A stretch of 64,000 nucleotides of DNA from Saccharopolyspora gloriosae (GTDB lineage: Bacteria; Actinomycetota; Actinomycetes; Mycobacteriales; Pseudonocardiaceae): positions 931,501-995,500 of the forward strand of contig NZ_JACHIV010000001.1 in assembly GCF_014203325.1 (NCBI RefSeq), written 5' to 3'. The notes beneath the pieces were generated by a model that searched no databases, was not told the origin of the DNA, and saw nothing but the letters and a program-made list of their open reading frames with translations. The translations under genes were made by a program, and so were the position numbers. Positions 62,847 to 64,000 of the stretch are shown piece by piece (positions within the stretch are counted from its first letter, which is position 1; each line of letters starts with the position of its first letter).

Positions 62847-63488
62847 ATGAGCGAGCTGCACGTGCTGCTGGTGCCGGGCGATTCGAGGACCGGTCCGTGG
62901 CACTGGCAGCAGTGGCTGGCGGCGCGGCTGCCCGATGCGGGCGCGGTCGTGACCACCTGCCCGCCCGCCGCGGAATCGCACGACCCGATCGCCGCGCTGC
63001 GGGTGCGGCTGGCCCGCACACCCCCGGAAGCGGAACTCGCGGTCGTCGCGCACCGCGGCGGTGCCGCGTCGTGGCTGCGGCACGCGGCTACCCTGGGGGC
63101 GCGGCGGTCGGCGGCCGAAGGAGTCCGCCGGGCCGATCGGGTGCTGCTGGTCGCGCCGGACGCCCAGGCGCGGACGCCGGGAACGCGGGCGGACGTGCCG
63201 GGTGAACCGGACGCGCCGGCGCTGCGCGAAGCGGGCGGCCCGACCCGGATGGTCGTCGGAGCCGACGACCCGGCGTCATCGGTGCGCGCGGCGCACGCGC
63301 TGTTTCACCGGTTGCGGGTCGAACTCGACGTGCTCGCCGACGGCCGAGGGCTGGACACGGCCGCGGGTTACGGGCCGTGGCCCGCGCTGCTGCGCTGGGT
63401 GCTGTACGGCTCGGTGCCGGTGGCGGACCGGTTCGGCTCCGCGCCGCGCGCGGCGGGTTGGTCGCCGGTGCCGGAGGGCGTCGGCTGA
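62847..63488 (+). CDS. RBBP9/YdeN-like alpha/beta-fold protein lacking the nucleophile Ser
   Basis: A 213-residue protein beginning MSELHVLLVPGDSRTGPWHWQQWL, the start typical of the RBBP9/YdeN hydrolase family. The elbow that should read GHSxG instead reads VVAHRGGAAS, placing Arg where the catalytic Ser belongs. The later TRMVVGADDPASSV still carries the acid-type Asp. It may be a non-catalytic homologue. ATG 62847 lies in GCCCGATGAGC with AGGGAG about 8 bases upstream. It stands alone between clpX and the partial esterase gene. Confidence 0.75.
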   Translation: MSELHVLLVPGDSRTGPWHWQQWLAARLPDAGAVVTTCPPAAESHDPIAALRVRLARTPPEAELAVVAHRGGAASWLRHAATLGARRSAAEGVRRADRVLLVAPDAQARTPGTRADVPGEPDAPALREAGGPTRMVVGADDPASSVRAAHALFHRLRVELDVLADGRGLDTAAGYGPWPALLRWVLYGSVPVADRFGSAPRAAGWSPVPEGVG

Positions 63489-63507
63489 CCGGTCCACCGC
63501 GGACCGG
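63489..63507 (+). terminator. Hairpin after the RBBP9-like gene
   Basis: CCGGTCC (63489-63495) pairs perfectly with GGACCGG (63501-63507) directly after the stop codon. Confidence 0.5.
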
Positions 63508-63671
63508 CGGCGGCCACCGGGCCGGAGCGCTCACAGGTCGCGCGATCACAAGACGGTCCACCCGGGATTCCTGGTTCGGGGTGGTGAGCTCTCCGTGGTG
63601 CAGGGGGCTTCCGGTAGCGCCGGTGGCCATTGGCACGATGAACGGTTCGGGGAGAACGAAGCGGAGGTGCC

Positions 63672-64000
63672 ATGCAGCGCGGGGAGCCGCGGAAAGTCCC
63701 GATGCCCGACAGGCGGACCTTGCTCACTTCCGGCCTGGTCGGAGCAGGTGCGCTGGGGCTGGGGCTGAGCAGCGACTCCGGGGGCGCGGTGATGCCGCCG
63801 CAACCCGTGCCACTGGCGAAGCAGACCAACGTGTCGGTCGAGACCGTGCACTCGCAGGCGCGCAACCGCGAAGTGGACCTGGTCACGATGTACCCGAGCG
63901 GAGTGCCCCGCGCCGGGCTGCCCGTGTGCCTGCTGCTGCACGGCCGGTTCGGTGACGCTCGCAGGTCCTCCGGTGGGGTGCCCGCCTGGTTGAGCTCGTC
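63672..64000 (+). CDS. Exported alpha/beta-hydrolase/esterase-like protein, 3' partial
   Basis: The first 109 codons of a gene that runs off the window. ATG 63672 has GGAGG 4 bases upstream. The N-terminus MPDRRTLLTSGLVGAGALGLGLSS looks like a twin-arginine or lipoprotein-free signal (D-R-R-T-L-L, then a Gly/Leu helix). After it, VDLVTMYPSGVPRAGLPVCLLLHGRFGDARRSSGG is the first strand and oxyanion loop of an Ag85/feruloyl-esterase-type alpha/beta hydrolase (LLLHG). The catalytic Ser lies beyond the window. It is probably secreted. Confidence 0.75.
   Translation, partial: MQRGEPRKVPMPDRRTLLTSGLVGAGALGLGLSSDSGGAVMPPQPVPLAKQTNVSVETVHSQARNREVDLVTMYPSGVPRAGLPVCLLLHGRFGDARRSSGGVPAWLSS

Overview
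The window is one contiguous piece of a high-GC actinomycete chromosome. Codon use, GTG and TTG starts, a mycothiol-type thioredoxin-fold protein and an actinobacterial cytochrome-oxidase accessory subunit point to the Pseudonocardiaceae, perhaps Saccharopolyspora or a relative; the genus is an inference. The conserved backbone matches, by my recollection of gene order, the Mycobacterium tuberculosis stretch Rv2476c to Rv2457c: NAD-glutamate dehydrogenase, thioesterase, GH13 protein (aglA position), glbO, HNH endonuclease, DUF5130, pepN, the Rv2466c-type thiol oxidoreductase, rpiB, nei, tRNA genes, tig, clpP1, clpP2, clpX.

Layout. 1-9.4 kb: a TPR/low-complexity protein, the large NAD-specific glutamate dehydrogenase, a hot-dog thioesterase and a conserved hypothetical. 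9.7-16.3 kb (minus strand): a membrane acyltransferase-like protein, a GH13 homologue that has lost its nucleophile, truncated haemoglobin O, an MscS channel and a prolyl oligopeptidase. 16.5-19.7 kb: an HNH endonuclease, a protein made almost wholly of 9-residue RGVRISGxx repeats, a roughly 850-base upstream region with a DnaA-box pair, ctaJ and a DUF5130 gene. 19.8-23.3 kb: pepN and the DsbA-like oxidoreductase.

A first accessory block (23.3-35.2 kb) follows: hydrolase, aldehyde dehydrogenase, a toxin-antitoxin pair behind a 36-bp perfect palindrome, endonuclease V, a type VII-style polymorphic toxin locus (YbaB-like, WXG100-like, 1557-residue deaminase-tipped toxin, SUKH and YwqK immunity candidates) and a metallo-hydrolase. 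rpiB, a small membrane protein and nei return to the backbone at 35.3-36.9 kb.

A second accessory block (37-57 kb) holds a DUF1542-like membrane protein, a 2H phosphoesterase, an MFS exporter and an IclR-controlled catabolic island (40.9-52.4 kb) of ten genes, mostly joined by 1-4 base stop/start overlaps: hydantoinase, FAD dehydrogenase, IclR, CoA-transferase, CitE-type lyase, cyclase-family hydrolase, two MmgE/PrpD proteins, an MFS permease and an Asp/Glu racemase-family protein. A TetR regulon follows (52.4-56.9 kb), with DUF2236/MpaB, Ldi-domain, 49-residue and DUF5134 proteins; three copies of one operator tie it together. The backbone resumes with tRNA-Gly(UCC), tRNA-Pro(UGG), tig, clpP1, clpP2 and clpX, then two alpha/beta-hydrolase-type genes, the last cut by the window end.

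The two least explained features are the nonapeptide-repeat protein (17.1-18.1 kb) and a family of four intergenic elements (about 9.5, 37.0, 38.2 and 60.9 kb). Each element folds into a long nested hairpin whose outer stem differs between copies but keeps its complementarity.
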